Of a stretch of 64,000 bases of DNA, positions 27,001 through 34,966 are shown in pieces; positions within the stretch are counted from its first letter, which is position 1; every line of letters starts with the position of its first letter. This DNA is from a virus: IMG/VR virus record IMGVR_UViG_3300048587_000705, positions 34,643 to 98,642 of that record. One strand, written 5' to 3'. Position numbers and translations under genes: made by a program. The notes under the pieces were generated by a model. That model was not told the DNA's origin and did no database searches. It saw only the letters and a program-made list of their open reading frames with translations.

Positions 27001-30000
27001 CCATATTGTGCGGGGACATAATTTTTAAGGGAAAAATAGGGGGATGCAACATTTTTTATATATTCTTCTGATTTTCCCTCTGGGCAATTCTCCTCTCCCG
27101 CCGTAAACCTACTCGAAGAGCTATAATTTCTTTCATTATTATCGTAGTTTATATACTCGCTTGGATACTCTATGTGTATCGGTTGGTCATTATCATCATA
27201 TCCAAAAGAAATATACAAGCTCTGTTCCCTATCTATGTTGTTTATGTGGGATATGTTTCCCTGTTTATCGGTTATGTTGTTTATACCGCTGTTTATCTTT
27301 CCTATCCCGGATATCCCTCTTAACCTTTGTTCGGGCTGGTGCTCGTTGAGCATGTAATTGTAGTGTCCTACCCCTGTGTTGCGTGAGGCAAAATTATACG
27401 GTGTCCCAAGGTCCTTTATCGTTTTTAACCATTGTAGCCTATACTGCCCTACTTTTACAAAAGCGTTCGCTATAACAGCTATCGCACGGAGTATGTACAG
27501 TATTATACCCGCCACGTTCAGGGAGACCACAAAGCCAAAGTCGAGTCGGAATACCTCCATACTCTCCGTAAGGCCGAGCGCCACCTCTATCACACCCTCT
27601 ATAACGGCTAGTTTTGTAGCGGTCTTTTTTGCGTCCTTGCCCAATATTACCCATTTGGGGTGATCCTTTACTTCGGTAATAGTGTTCGTTGAGTCGCCAA
27701 AAAGGTACCCTTCTATGTTCACCTCGGTGGGGTTAAGTTGTATGTTGCTGTATATGTCTGGTGACATAAACATAAACTTGTGGTTCTTTTCACTGTTAAA
27801 AGGATGTTCCAATGGGTCGTCACTGTTGTCCTTGAAATATTTGTTCTTTCCGAGGTCGTTAAATGGAAAATTGGAGTACTCTACATCTTTTCCTTTTTCT
27901 GTATATTTCATACTATCAAAGGCCACTCCTTTTGCCTGTATACTTTTGTTGCCGACCCTGTTACCGTACATTATCTCGTACCCCACTATGGAATCCCTTT
28001 GTGCTTGGGTTATCAAAGAATTGTTAACAGCTATATCCAAAAAAGAGTTTATAATATTCTCGTCTATGGTCATACCTATGGGGTACACTATCGAGTCGGT
28101 AAACGGTGCCATCTCTATAGGTGATATGAAAGGGGATACCGCTGAATCTGGATACTTAAAATGTCTTATCGGCTGACATATAAAATTTGAATCTTTTAAA
28201 GTGTATATTTCCGCAGTTCCTGTTGTGTATGTTTCCTCAAACTCGTCCACTATGCTCTCTGGAATGTCATCTGGCGTTATTATAAGTCCAGAAGAATCAT
28301 ACAGTTGTGTGTTGTCTGGATATGTCTCTATACTCTCCCAATAGGAAAACTTACCTGTCTCAAATGATTGTGGTGCACAGTCATTTGGTTGTGGCACTTC
28401 ATACATACAGGTGGCAACATATTTTTGGCTCTTGTTAATCCCTATACTATCAAATGTCACCCGTACCTCTGAAAACTCTATTGGGCGGGTAAAAATAGAA
28501 AAGCAGTCCCAAGGGGGTACTGTCATATAAATATCTGGTTCTATATCTCCAGAAAAAGAAACAGAATTATATATAGGTGCTTCAACCGAAACTAAAAAAC
28601 TTTTTCTTGTAAGCGGTAGGTAATCAGGACTGAGTGTGTCTTCCGTATCAAATATTTGAAATATTCCATCATCTTTTTCAAATATATACGTTCTAATAGG
28701 TTCTCGTGAACTGCAATTGTCCCATATACTTACCCTCAAAGACGATTCCACTTTTAAAACCGCTTGTATTTGCCGAACTATGTCCAATCTTCTGGCAAAA
28801 GTCTCTCCATTTTGTGGAACTTCATACCAAGGCTTTTTTGTAAGGGGTGTCATGTCAAATACAAACCTTGGCTCATCTGGTTGTACAAATCCTTTGAACC
28901 ATATTGCTCCCTTATGTAGCCCCGGATACCATCCATTGGCACTTGGCCCCAATACTACAGTGCCATTTAAATCTCCTGTTAGATTTATTATCGTAATAGT
29001 AGATGACGATGATATAAATGTAAGTGTCTCCCCATCAGCCGTAACAGTGATATCAAGCGCGTCCAATGCAGCAGCGTGGTCAGTTACAAAATCTGTAGCT
29101 GTCTGTGTAAGCGACGTGTTGAAAGTAGAAAGGTAGTCTACGCCTCCTACATTGATGTTGGCCGTTCCAGATGTTCCTGTTAAGGTTACAGAATTACTTA
29201 CCGTAAAAGTATAGCTTGTATCATAAAGGTCTGCCAGCACTATCTCATCCCCCTCTCCCGGCTCCGTTTCAGGTAAAGTGCCATATATCGCTAAATGATA
29301 AGCCTGTCCTACTATATCTTCATCAACTTTATGTACTATTTCTTCCGCGTAGTTACACTTTTCTTGGAATTCTGTCGAGACTCTTACTCCTAAAAATAGC
29401 GTCTCCGTTGTTGTTGTAGGATCTAACCACCTGTTTGGAATAAGAAGGTCTATACGTTCATCCTGTATAACTTGTCCGTCATCACCATATTCGTTTACAT
29501 AACAGTATTCTGGTGGGGTGGATGGTATGTATTCTTCGATTTCTTTTTCTATAAACATCGCGACCTCTCCCTCTACACCATTTATTGATAGTTTTGGGTC
29601 ACCATCCTTTTCTGGGTATTCACATGTGTCGGGAAATAATGTTTCCGATACCTCGCCGTCAAGGTCGCCTGTCAAGGTGGTAATAGTTATAACCGTTGGG
29701 TACATACCTTTAAAGGCGAGTATTCCCACATCTGCCGTTACCGTCACACCCTCTATTAATAATGCGGCGGCGTGCGTTGTTACAAAATTGTCCGCCGTAG
29801 TGGTGAGGTCGGACGCGAACGTTACGAGATAATCAACTCCCTCTACGTTAATATTGGCCGTACCTGATGTACCTTCTAATTCCACGAGCCTGTCCACGTC
29901 GGGGCAGTCTGGGTATGTGGTGTTAAGATATTCCTGTATAAGGAGTATAGTGGTGTCCCCTCCATTGTAATAGTATATATACTCGTAATTGTCGTTTATA

Positions 30001-31580
30001 AAACTTTCAAGGTCAATATATTCCTCAAATTCTTCAAGATTTATAATAAGCAATTCTCCTGCGCCGGGTATCTGCCCTATATTTTCCTGTATACAGTATT
30101 TTGTCGATTGCCTGTAAGCTTGTATACCACTTCCGTCATAGGAGTCAAGTATTCCCTCATTTGTAGCAGTATTGTAGAACTGCCATCTTTTTGTGCGTTC
30201 GGTGGCTTCACAGCCTATATTGTTCCTCAGTACGCTCTGTGTCTCATCGTTATCTACTTCTTCCAGTTCGTCCGTTGTAGGGGGGCGGGATATGAGTGGG
30301 TAGACAGGTGTGGTGTACCTATCAGATGTCTTGAACCTTATTCCGTGGGGATATACCTCGTCCCGCATCCTGCTTTTGTACTTGGCACTAAGGACACCGT
30401 TCTCGTACAACTTTTCACTTGCCTCCACCGTGAGCCATTTTGCAAAAGTACCCATAAAGTTTACAACGGGCTGTAGGTTCCAATCGACCTCCTGTTGTAC
30501 ATTGGCTTGGTAAAGTTTGTTGTTGGACTCGGTAAATATACCTGCTTTTCTATATACGGGAAATACTTGGTTGAGAGTCGTTATATCAAACCTTTGTTTA
30601 TTGTCCTCTGTTGTGAATATCACCGTACCGTCGGTTGTACCATGTATACCCTCTACAAAATATTGCGTGGCTTGGTCGGTGGTCATCGTTACCACCACTT
30701 TATAATACCTAAAGTCCTTGTCAAGGTTGGATACGTTCAGTTTTATCGCATAAGAAGTCCTTTCAGAAAGTTCTGTCTGTGATAGTACGTTGTTCTCCTT
30801 GTCAAATATATGTATAGGCTGTGTGAAGGAATGGTACTCAGTTAGTTCGACACCCTCTTTATTACAATATGCGCCCGCGAACTCGTATACGGCCCTTCTA
30901 AGGTTTCCCCCAGATTGTAGTGTGTCTGGCTCTATCACCATATGCTCACTTTGGGCGAACATCCTTAATTTGTCGCAATCAAGACAGGTCTCCTCTGTAT
31001 GGTCCTCCCCGCACACTATGTCTCCCGTATATTTGTACTCGTCCAACCTGTTTAGGTCAAGATACCTCTGCACGTTATAATTGTCTGTCCAATATATCCG
31101 TGTGCCAGTGACCTCCTCCTTTATCACTATAAAATGTATCGGATGGTCTATAGAGAAGTTCAGGCATCCGTTGCAACTGTCCTCTATAAGTGTCGTAAAG
31201 GTATGCGTAGGTGTCTGTACGGTATCTTCCAAGGGTTCTGAAAGGACGTTCTTTATGTTGCAGTCTCCACAATCCATTTGGATATCATCCTCGTTCTCTA
31301 TATATTGCAGGTTGGATATGGATGCTATCTCCGAATACCCCGTTGTGGGGTTGGTCAAGAAAAAGTAGGTAATATCTTTGTTGTTATGGTTCTTTAGACC
31401 TATGACCTTGTACCCCGGTCTTTTGGCGGTCAGTATGTTGGAATGCTCGCTCTGTAAAAACCCCTCGACAACGTTTGTGTTTCGGGCAAGCCTGTACTCT
31501 TCCTGACGTAGGGCAGATATATGCCCGTCACGGTTCATTCCTATTTTGCCTATGGATGTGGAAAATTCTTTTTTGGCCAT
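24087..31580 (-). CDS. Very large tail protein, muzzle-like (2,497 aa)
   Basis: The largest complete gene in the window, directly downstream of the ring/tail genes and upstream of the cargo block, where crAss-like phages encode the tail muzzle. The N-terminus (RNTNVVEGF, ILTAKRPGYK) and the beta-rich body with many Cys, Tyr and Trp fit a tail-nozzle protein. Two copies of an 80-aa beta domain beginning GTSGTANINV lie near residues 565-645 and 795-875; a third copy is in the 741-aa capsid-region protein. One hydrophobic helix pair (FGFVVSLNVAGIILYILR, then AIAVIANAFV) occurs near residues 1345-1385. No enzyme motif is seen. The name is based on position, size and general character; direct homology was not tested. 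Confidence 0.8.
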   Translation of the reverse strand: MAKKEFSTSIGKIGMNRDGHISALRQEEYRLARNTNVVEGFLQSEHSNILTAKRPGYKVIGLKNHNNKDITYFFLTNPTTGYSEIASISNLQYIENEDDIQMDCGDCNIKNVLSEPLEDTVQTPTHTFTTLIEDSCNGCLNFSIDHPIHFIVIKEEVTGTRIYWTDNYNVQRYLDLNRLDEYKYTGDIVCGEDHTEETCLDCDKLRMFAQSEHMVIEPDTLQSGGNLRRAVYEFAGAYCNKEGVELTEYHSFTQPIHIFDKENNVLSQTELSERTSYAIKLNVSNLDKDFRYYKVVVTMTTDQATQYFVEGIHGTTDGTVIFTTEDNKQRFDITTLNQVFPVYRKAGIFTESNNKLYQANVQQEVDWNLQPVVNFMGTFAKWLTVEASEKLYENGVLSAKYKSRMRDEVYPHGIRFKTSDRYTTPVYPLISRPPTTDELEEVDNDETQSVLRNNIGCEATERTKRWQFYNTATNEGILDSYDGSGIQAYRQSTKYCIQENIGQIPGAGELLIINLEEFEEYIDLESFINDNYEYIYYYNGGDTTILLIQEYLNTTYPDCPDVDRLVELEGTSGTANINVEGVDYLVTFASDLTTTADNFVTTHAAALLIEGVTVTADVGILAFKGMYPTVITITTLTGDLDGEVSETLFPDTCEYPEKDGDPKLSINGVEGEVAMFIEKEIEEYIPSTPPEYCYVNEYGDDGQVIQDERIDLLIPNRWLDPTTTTETLFLGVRVSTEFQEKCNYAEEIVHKVDEDIVGQAYHLAIYGTLPETEPGEGDEIVLADLYDTSYTFTVSNSVTLTGTSGTANINVGGVDYLSTFNTSLTQTATDFVTDHAAALDALDITVTADGETLTFISSSSTITIINLTGDLNGTVVLGPSANGWYPGLHKGAIWFKGFVQPDEPRFVFDMTPLTKKPWYEVPQNGETFARRLDIVRQIQAVLKVESSLRVSIWDNCSSREPIRTYIFEKDDGIFQIFDTEDTLSPDYLPLTRKSFLVSVEAPIYNSVSFSGDIEPDIYMTVPPWDCFSIFTRPIEFSEVRVTFDSIGINKSQKYVATCMYEVPQPNDCAPQSFETGKFSYWESIETYPDNTQLYDSSGLIITPDDIPESIVDEFEETYTTGTAEIYTLKDSNFICQPIRHFKYPDSAVSPFISPIEMAPFTDSIVYPIGMTIDENIINSFLDIAVNNSLITQAQRDSIVGYEIMYGNRVGNKSIQAKGVAFDSMKYTEKGKDVEYSNFPFNDLGKNKYFKDNSDDPLEHPFNSEKNHKFMFMSPDIYSNIQLNPTEVNIEGYLFGDSTNTITEVKDHPKWVILGKDAKKTATKLAVIEGVIEVALGLTESMEVFRLDFGFVVSLNVAGIILYILRAIAVIANAFVKVGQYRLQWLKTIKDLGTPYNFASRNTGVGHYNYMLNEHQPEQRLRGISGIGKINSGINNITDKQGNISHINNIDREQSLYISFGYDDNDQPIHIEYPSEYINYDNNERNYSSSSRFTAGEENCPEGKSEEYIKNVASPYFSLKNYVPAQYGTIDSVVWLTTSYNGNLKSPNTTPRIFGGDVFISRFAEIRKIPFFLTTAMGQASLTPFDYEKYSNLGTRPTYYCDYEFGSDTNFGDILFPDLDSKYNFDCLRGQNGFYIKPPAKFYLYSHGIASYLVESEINCNNRYAKEGLLNSFYPQEQDYIRLTEQVDRPIRTPNTLFYNNAYSKNIESHPYTILPSTYDKDTYEKIAKGDGTIIASEPDNSEYGFTDPWLIYKPNNFFKFKSSNGGLVSLDTIESEQILARFEKAFTILNALENSERMTPESRVAGENRLLNQRPIDFNTTGLGYGGTQNRTIVSCEYGHIWVDAERGQVFLLPPGGNGLQEISKSAGNQPTNMKRWFKEHLPFKIKKNNQIGNPEDIDTDNAYKGIGIAMGWDSKYERLFLTKRDYKLIDKNIELCYRDGKFYNVSDEIITPLVSQYEGEGWTYESIEKCRIKFIKEGVLPSTTNIYTFFDVTSMGIGDVEAASGALTDWFTSYQEDNPSFDGNLYILPILTEAYLTLHILLRRGSSSLVGNNPDRPGDNYMAFAILPPNFSLGNDDPNPLWTPEDSAVQLCFVDEVQPDYHNSIPNDFLGQPTNKFKDDYLMYKVGLQEFTFLKNILYPIPKGGPTDNLVLQGIAAIEGKILTPTELAEFDPQVDVTAILSENPYFNAVMPDSSIYTPLNALGWKGVYNKKSPASSVFTSETFGQELTNIIRAGSSGEQEALFVDLPEVLLTDTNYFKDVSWTISFNFQTGKWASYFDFKPNYYLAQNNYFQSGVNYSTNDDSSEEGLWSHLLTNRSFQVFYGKAYDWEIEVPIQNKGSKRFLEYTSYIMESLRYHNDYDYSETQEVGFDEMYIYNNTNISGNLVLDKQKSLSQISKYPITEGNQQRILQVNDEGVWNVNYFYNRTKDQNNNVPLFTYDENEIQKHINQQAVSFYGKRTLERLRGMEFLINFKSKDTRHKKMFRLGFTKENLYLE
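28965..29195 (-). repeat. GTSGTANINV module, copy B (in muzzle-like protein)
   Basis: Encodes a beta-rich module of about 80 aa: LTGTSGTANINVGGVDYL, SLTQTATDFVTDHAAALDAL, ITVTADGETLTFI, then NLTGDLNGTVV. Nucleotide similarity to the copy at 47.2-47.4 kb is obvious over the conserved half (shared runs such as gctgtctgtgtaagcga and gttccagatgttcc), so it is a duplicated cassette, not only convergent protein structure. Confidence 0.8.
29640..29885 (-). repeat. GTSGTANINV module, copy A (in muzzle-like protein)
   Basis: N-terminal copy of the module in the same protein: LEGTSGTANINVEGVDYLV, then DLTTTADNFVTTHAAALL, then TGDLDGEVS. It is more diverged at DNA level from the other two copies than they are from each other, as judged by eye. 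Confidence 0.75.
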
Positions 31581-31592
31581 CTAATGGTGCTG

Positions 31593-32459
31593 TTATCGGG
31601 GGAACATGTTGGAAACAGCGGTGTACTTGTATCTGTTCCTTTTTTTGAGTTCTTGGAAAGTGTCCTTTGTAAGGGTCTCCATTTTTGTCTCGGTCATCGC
31701 AAGGGAAAAGAGTTCCTGTTGTTTTTGGTCGAGGTATTGTATCTTATTGGTTATGTTGGGGTCATCATTGTTGAGCCATATGTCCCTTGCCACCCTATAC
31801 TCAAGATAGGCAATTATGTACTCCTTTAACCTGTCATGTTGTGTGGTGGGAACGTACATCTCGCCGTTTTCATCCATTGGAAGTGCCTTGTATATCACAT
31901 ATATGTACCCCTCCCTAAAATCGCATTGTATATAATCACCAAGTATGTTTATCTCGTTGTACCTTTTTTCGGTGAGTTTGTGTGGGAGGTTGGCGCAGTC
32001 CGTCTCCACCGCCTTTCTGTTGAAACCTTTTGTAAGTTTTAGGATTTGGGGGTTGGAATAGTGTAGTGTTACCCTTATGTCGTTTATATAATAGTCCTCT
32101 TTAACGGTGTTCTTTACCGTTGTGGTCACAAGATTTCCGTCCACAAAGGTCTGTGTCTTGTCTGTTGTGTTTATCCAAAAAGCGGTCTTTTTTATAAATT
32201 CTTTGTCCTTTTCATCGCACTCGTAGTGTGATGGACTATATTTTACCGCGGCCTTTAACTTCCAAAAATCATCCGGGAGCTTTCCTTTGCCATTCCTTAC
32301 ATGCACCACATCATCGGTGTAAACCATTATATTATTACCGAATCTTTTTAGCTCGGACTTCATCCACCTCTCCATTGATATTTCGTCCAGAAGGCTTTCC
32401 GAATCGTACGCCTTGAATGTATTCTTTACCTCGGCGAATATTTGTTGCTGTGTGGTCAT
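31593..32459 (-). CDS. Tail or connector ring protein (288 aa)
   Basis: Soluble 288-aa protein beginning MTTQQQIFAEVKNTFKAYDS. The start overlaps the end of the 156-aa gene by 1 nt, and it sits 12 nt upstream of the muzzle-like gene. N-terminal helices are followed by a beta-rich middle (VTLHYSNPQIL, YIQCDFREGYIYVIYKALPM) and C-terminal helices (YIIAYLEYRVARDIW). This helix-sandwich-helix pattern just before the muzzle gene is typical of crAss-like ring or tail adaptor proteins. Assignment rests on context and on the ALPMD plus YLEYRVARD pattern seen in phage tail-tube adaptor families; no specific name can be given. Confidence 0.7.
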   Translation of the reverse strand: MTTQQQIFAEVKNTFKAYDSESLLDEISMERWMKSELKRFGNNIMVYTDDVVHVRNGKGKLPDDFWKLKAAVKYSPSHYECDEKDKEFIKKTAFWINTTDKTQTFVDGNLVTTTVKNTVKEDYYINDIRVTLHYSNPQILKLTKGFNRKAVETDCANLPHKLTEKRYNEINILGDYIQCDFREGYIYVIYKALPMDENGEMYVPTTQHDRLKEYIIAYLEYRVARDIWLNNDDPNITNKIQYLDQKQQELFSLAMTETKMETLTKDTFQELKKRNRYKYTAVSNMFPR

Positions 32460-32929
32460 TATTTGCCCGTTTTTAGTTTTTTTAGCAAGGTGTAGTATAT
32501 CTTAGGTTTTTTTCTGTCGTACTGCAACATGTTGTACAGGCATTTTTTTGCGTATTTTGAAAATGACCTGTCCATAGACATATACCTTATGCAACTGTTC
32601 TTTGTAGCATCGGTAAACATCTGCAATGTGTATATCTTGTCGTTGACAAATGTTTTGTTGTGGTGCAATGTATCCTTGTCACGTATGTACTTTACCTCTA
32701 CCGCTGCCAAGTATCCATACTCATCGAGCCAAAGACCCCCTTCATGATCACAAGCTACTTCCGACATTGCCCTGAAAATCTCGCACACTGCTTCCTTGAA
32801 TCGCGTCCTGTGTTCTCCTATGGGATTATCCGTCTTTCTGTGGCGCCTGTAAAAAAAATACGCTGTCTGGTCGTGGGGGAAGAGATGCCCTGTCGTACGT
32901 CTTTTAGAGCTCAATTTTTTATCGCTCAT
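32459..32929 (-). CDS. Conserved small protein in ring-gene cluster (156 aa)
   Basis: Basic protein with many aromatic residues (HDQTAYFFYRRHRK at the N-terminus; SKYAKKCLYNMLQYDRKKPK near the C-terminus). It overlaps its neighbours by 4 nt upstream and 1 nt downstream, so it is co-translated with the two ring genes. No membrane helix or catalytic motif. crAss-like genomes carry a gene of this size between ring-protein genes, but its function is unknown to me; an assembly factor for the tail is possible. Confidence 0.7.
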   Translation of the reverse strand: MSDKKLSSKRRTTGHLFPHDQTAYFFYRRHRKTDNPIGEHRTRFKEAVCEIFRAMSEVACDHEGGLWLDEYGYLAAVEVKYIRDKDTLHHNKTFVNDKIYTLQMFTDATKNSCIRYMSMDRSFSKYAKKCLYNMLQYDRKKPKIYYTLLKKLKTGK

Positions 32930-33600
32930 GTGTTCTCATTGTTGTTTGGGTTGTTGTCGGTCGGTATCTGCATGTAGCTCCCCAAAAGTTCCTTTAATGT
33001 CTCCTGCACCACCAATTCCTGTAGCTTGTCACTCCCTACAAACTCCATGTCCAACGGGGATATGCACTCATCACATTTCTCGCACGATGCTTTTTTTGCA
33101 CCCATTCTATCAAGTGTCAATGGTTGCACGTTCACTACCTCTATATATCTATCCACTATGTAAAGATGTCCGTCCTCCCTTACATAATAATATGGTTTGT
33201 TGTTGTTAGGTTTTCTTTTTCTGTCGTTTATATATTTTAGGGGGGTGGTCCTGTCTATCTTTTCAGAATCATCCACGTTGGATACAAGCCTTATTGAATC
33301 ACCATATCTTGAAAAGATAAGTTCTGGAAGTTTTTCCTTGGATTTCATAATAATGCTGCACCTTTTGAACTCTACTATAGGGCAATCTACGGAACGTATC
33401 TGTTCCATCTCAAGACATGGTATGTCGGTAAAGATATTCTCCTCCCTGTACAATGTCATGTCAGAGAGCTTTTGCGCCAAAAAGAACTTCATTTTCTCTC
33501 GGGCAATATGGAGTACGTACCTTCTGGACATAAACCTGTCCTTAGACTTTCTGCGCAGGGCGTTCAATAACCTGTCCGCCAATTTACCTTCTGTAGCCAT
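32926..33600 (-). CDS. Tail ring-type structural protein (224 aa)
   Basis: First gene of the ring cluster. The N-terminus is basic (LADRLLNALRRKSKDRFMSRR), the middle beta-rich, then a Cys pair near the C-terminus (KKASCEKCDECISPL), and the end is helical (LVQETLKELLGSYM). The start ATG at 33600 is preceded by TATATTTG on the coding strand, a perfect -7 promoter box. It lies just downstream of tnpB on the same strand. Structural role inferred from position. Confidence 0.7.
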   Translation of the reverse strand: MATEGKLADRLLNALRRKSKDRFMSRRYVLHIAREKMKFFLAQKLSDMTLYREENIFTDIPCLEMEQIRSVDCPIVEFKRCSIIMKSKEKLPELIFSRYGDSIRLVSNVDDSEKIDRTTPLKYINDRKRKPNNNKPYYYVREDGHLYIVDRYIEVVNVQPLTLDRMGAKKASCEKCDECISPLDMEFVGSDKLQELVVQETLKELLGSYMQIPTDNNPNNNENT

Positions 33601-33607
33601 AATGTTG

Positions 33608-33615
33608 CAAATATA
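33608..33615 (-). promoter_or_regulatory. -7 promoter box (TATATTTG) before ring cluster
   Basis: Reads TATATTTG on the minus strand, ending 8 nt upstream of the ATG at 33600. It matches TAnnTTTG exactly. The expected -33 TTTG at 20 nt spacing is not present (TTAT instead), so this may be a weak promoter or a chance match in AT-rich sequence. Confidence 0.35.
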
Positions 33616-33619
33616 GTTA

Positions 33620-33715
33620 TAAATTTTAATGATAAATAATATTCATTTTAATTCTCAACGCTTCTACGAAATTAGCCTCCATTTCACATCGCTGTGAACT
33701 TTTGGTCTTACTATC
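33620..33715 (-). ncRNA. Candidate omega RNA at tnpB 3' end
   Basis: TnpB-type nucleases use a guide RNA read from the 3' end of tnpB into the element's right end. Here the last codons contain TTCACA-GCGA-TGTGAA (33698-33683, minus strand), a perfect 6-bp hairpin closed by a GNRA tetraloop. The extent given is a guess: neither the element's right end nor the guide start can be fixed from sequence alone. Confidence 0.35.
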
Positions 33716-34827
33716 TCTCCACGTTTATAATCCGCATTAACTCCTACGGTTTTTCTTTTTATTGTTTTGGAAGCGTTCAAATCTCTGTCCATTTTTATGT
33801 TACCACATCCTGTACATACAAATTCCCTGTCTGATAATTTCACATGTTGTATATTTTCACACTCGTGGCACTCTTTTGTTGATGGCTCAAAAGTACCTAA
33901 AAGAACCACATCTTTATTGTAACCAAATTTTTGCTTGTAGCTTATAAAAGTTTTAAGTTTAGACATTGACGTATCAGATATTGATTTTGACATTGTTTTG
34001 GATGTTAGCATTCTGGTTATATCCAAATTTTCCATTCCTATTTCGTTATAGTTATCAACTATATACCTACTTATGTTGTGTAGATGCCACTCTCTCTGAT
34101 TTTTTATTTTTTTGTGTACTTTGGCAACTTTTAATTTTTGCTTCTTATATCTGTTACTTCCTTTTTTCTTTCGACTTAAATGTCGTTGTGCCCTTTTTAG
34201 TTCTGCGTGGTTCTTGTCAAAACATCTTGGGTTATCAAATTGTAATCCATCACTTAATGTTACAAGTGATGAAACACCTAAATCTATACCTACATTGGGT
34301 TTTTGTTTTTTATTTTCATAGTTTGTTTTCTCTATTTCAAATGATATTGATACATAATAGTCGCCACAAGACTCTTTTGATATCGTGGCTCTTAAAAGAT
34401 AGGCATCTTTGGGTATATTCCTATCTTTTTTAAACTTAACTTTACCAATTTTTTCAAGTTGTATTGTATTTCCCTTTATTTTAAATTTTTGATTGGGGAG
34501 TCTATAGGTTTGCCTTGAATATTTATTTTTATATTTGGGTGCGCCTATTAATTTCTTACGTTTATTGTTAAAGAATTGTGTTTTAGTTTGTTGAAAGTCT
34601 CTTATTTTTTGTTGTAGTGCTGCTTGACTTACCTCCCCTATCCACTCAAACTCTTGTTTTAGTTCTTTTGGAGTTCTGTAAATAGGTTTAGGAAGATTTT
34701 CTTTATGATAGCTTTTAAATACATCTACGTAGTGATTCCATATAAATCTTACACAACCAAAGGTTTTAGAAAATAACTCTTGTTGTGTTTTATTGGGATT
34801 TAATTTATATTTAAAAGATAATACCAC
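33664..34827 (-). CDS. tnpB: TnpB RNA-guided nuclease (IS200/IS605-type OrfB)
   Basis: 387 aa, GTG start at 34827 chosen because MVLSFKYKLNPNKTQQ is the normal TnpB N-terminus. RuvC residues are present: D182 in VGIDLG, E266 in GMENLD and D349 in DRDLNAS. The zinc ribbon is complete (C320-x2-C323, C338-x2-C341). No tnpA (Y1 transposase) is found nearby, so the element is not autonomous by itself. It sits between two virion gene clusters and downstream of a strong promoter of phage type. TnpB proteins cut DNA under guidance of an RNA derived from the element's right end, helping the element persist. In a phage it may act like a homing endonuclease (inference). Confidence 0.93.
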   Translation of the reverse strand: MVLSFKYKLNPNKTQQELFSKTFGCVRFIWNHYVDVFKSYHKENLPKPIYRTPKELKQEFEWIGEVSQAALQQKIRDFQQTKTQFFNNKRKKLIGAPKYKNKYSRQTYRLPNQKFKIKGNTIQLEKIGKVKFKKDRNIPKDAYLLRATISKESCGDYYVSISFEIEKTNYENKKQKPNVGIDLGVSSLVTLSDGLQFDNPRCFDKNHAELKRAQRHLSRKKKGSNRYKKQKLKVAKVHKKIKNQREWHLHNISRYIVDNYNEIGMENLDITRMLTSKTMSKSISDTSMSKLKTFISYKQKFGYNKDVVLLGTFEPSTKECHECENIQHVKLSDREFVCTGCGNIKMDRDLNASKTIKRKTVGVNADYKRGEIVRPKVHSDVKWRLIS

Positions 34828-34848
34828 TTAAAAATTATTTATTTTCAA

Positions 34849-34880
34849 CAAATATACGTTTATTATTTGTCCTGTACAAA
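34849..34880 (-). promoter_or_regulatory. Promoter TTTG-N20-TATATTTG upstream of tnpB
   Basis: On the minus strand: TTTG at 34880-34877, exactly 20 nt, then TATATTTG at 34856-34849. This is the Bacteroidetes -33/-7 arrangement. The -33 region shares a 17-nt stretch (AAAAATTGACATTTTTG) with the portal promoter, which suggests that it is a phage promoter and not part of the transposable element. Confidence 0.7.
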
Positions 34881-34894
34881 AATGTCAATTTTTA

Positions 34895-34927
34895 AACAAG
34901 AAAAGGGAAGAGGTCTATCCTCTTCCC
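34895..34927 (-). terminator. Rho-independent terminator after beta-helix gene
   Basis: Minus strand: GGGAAGAGG-ATAGA-CCTCTTCCC, a perfect 9-bp stem (34927-34905), followed by TTTTCTTGTTT. It lies 40 nt after the stop of the 513-aa gene and ends the appendage operon before tnpB. Confidence 0.85.
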
Positions 34928-34966
34928 TCCCTTTCAAAGAGGAAAACCAAAAACCCCTTTTTGTTC

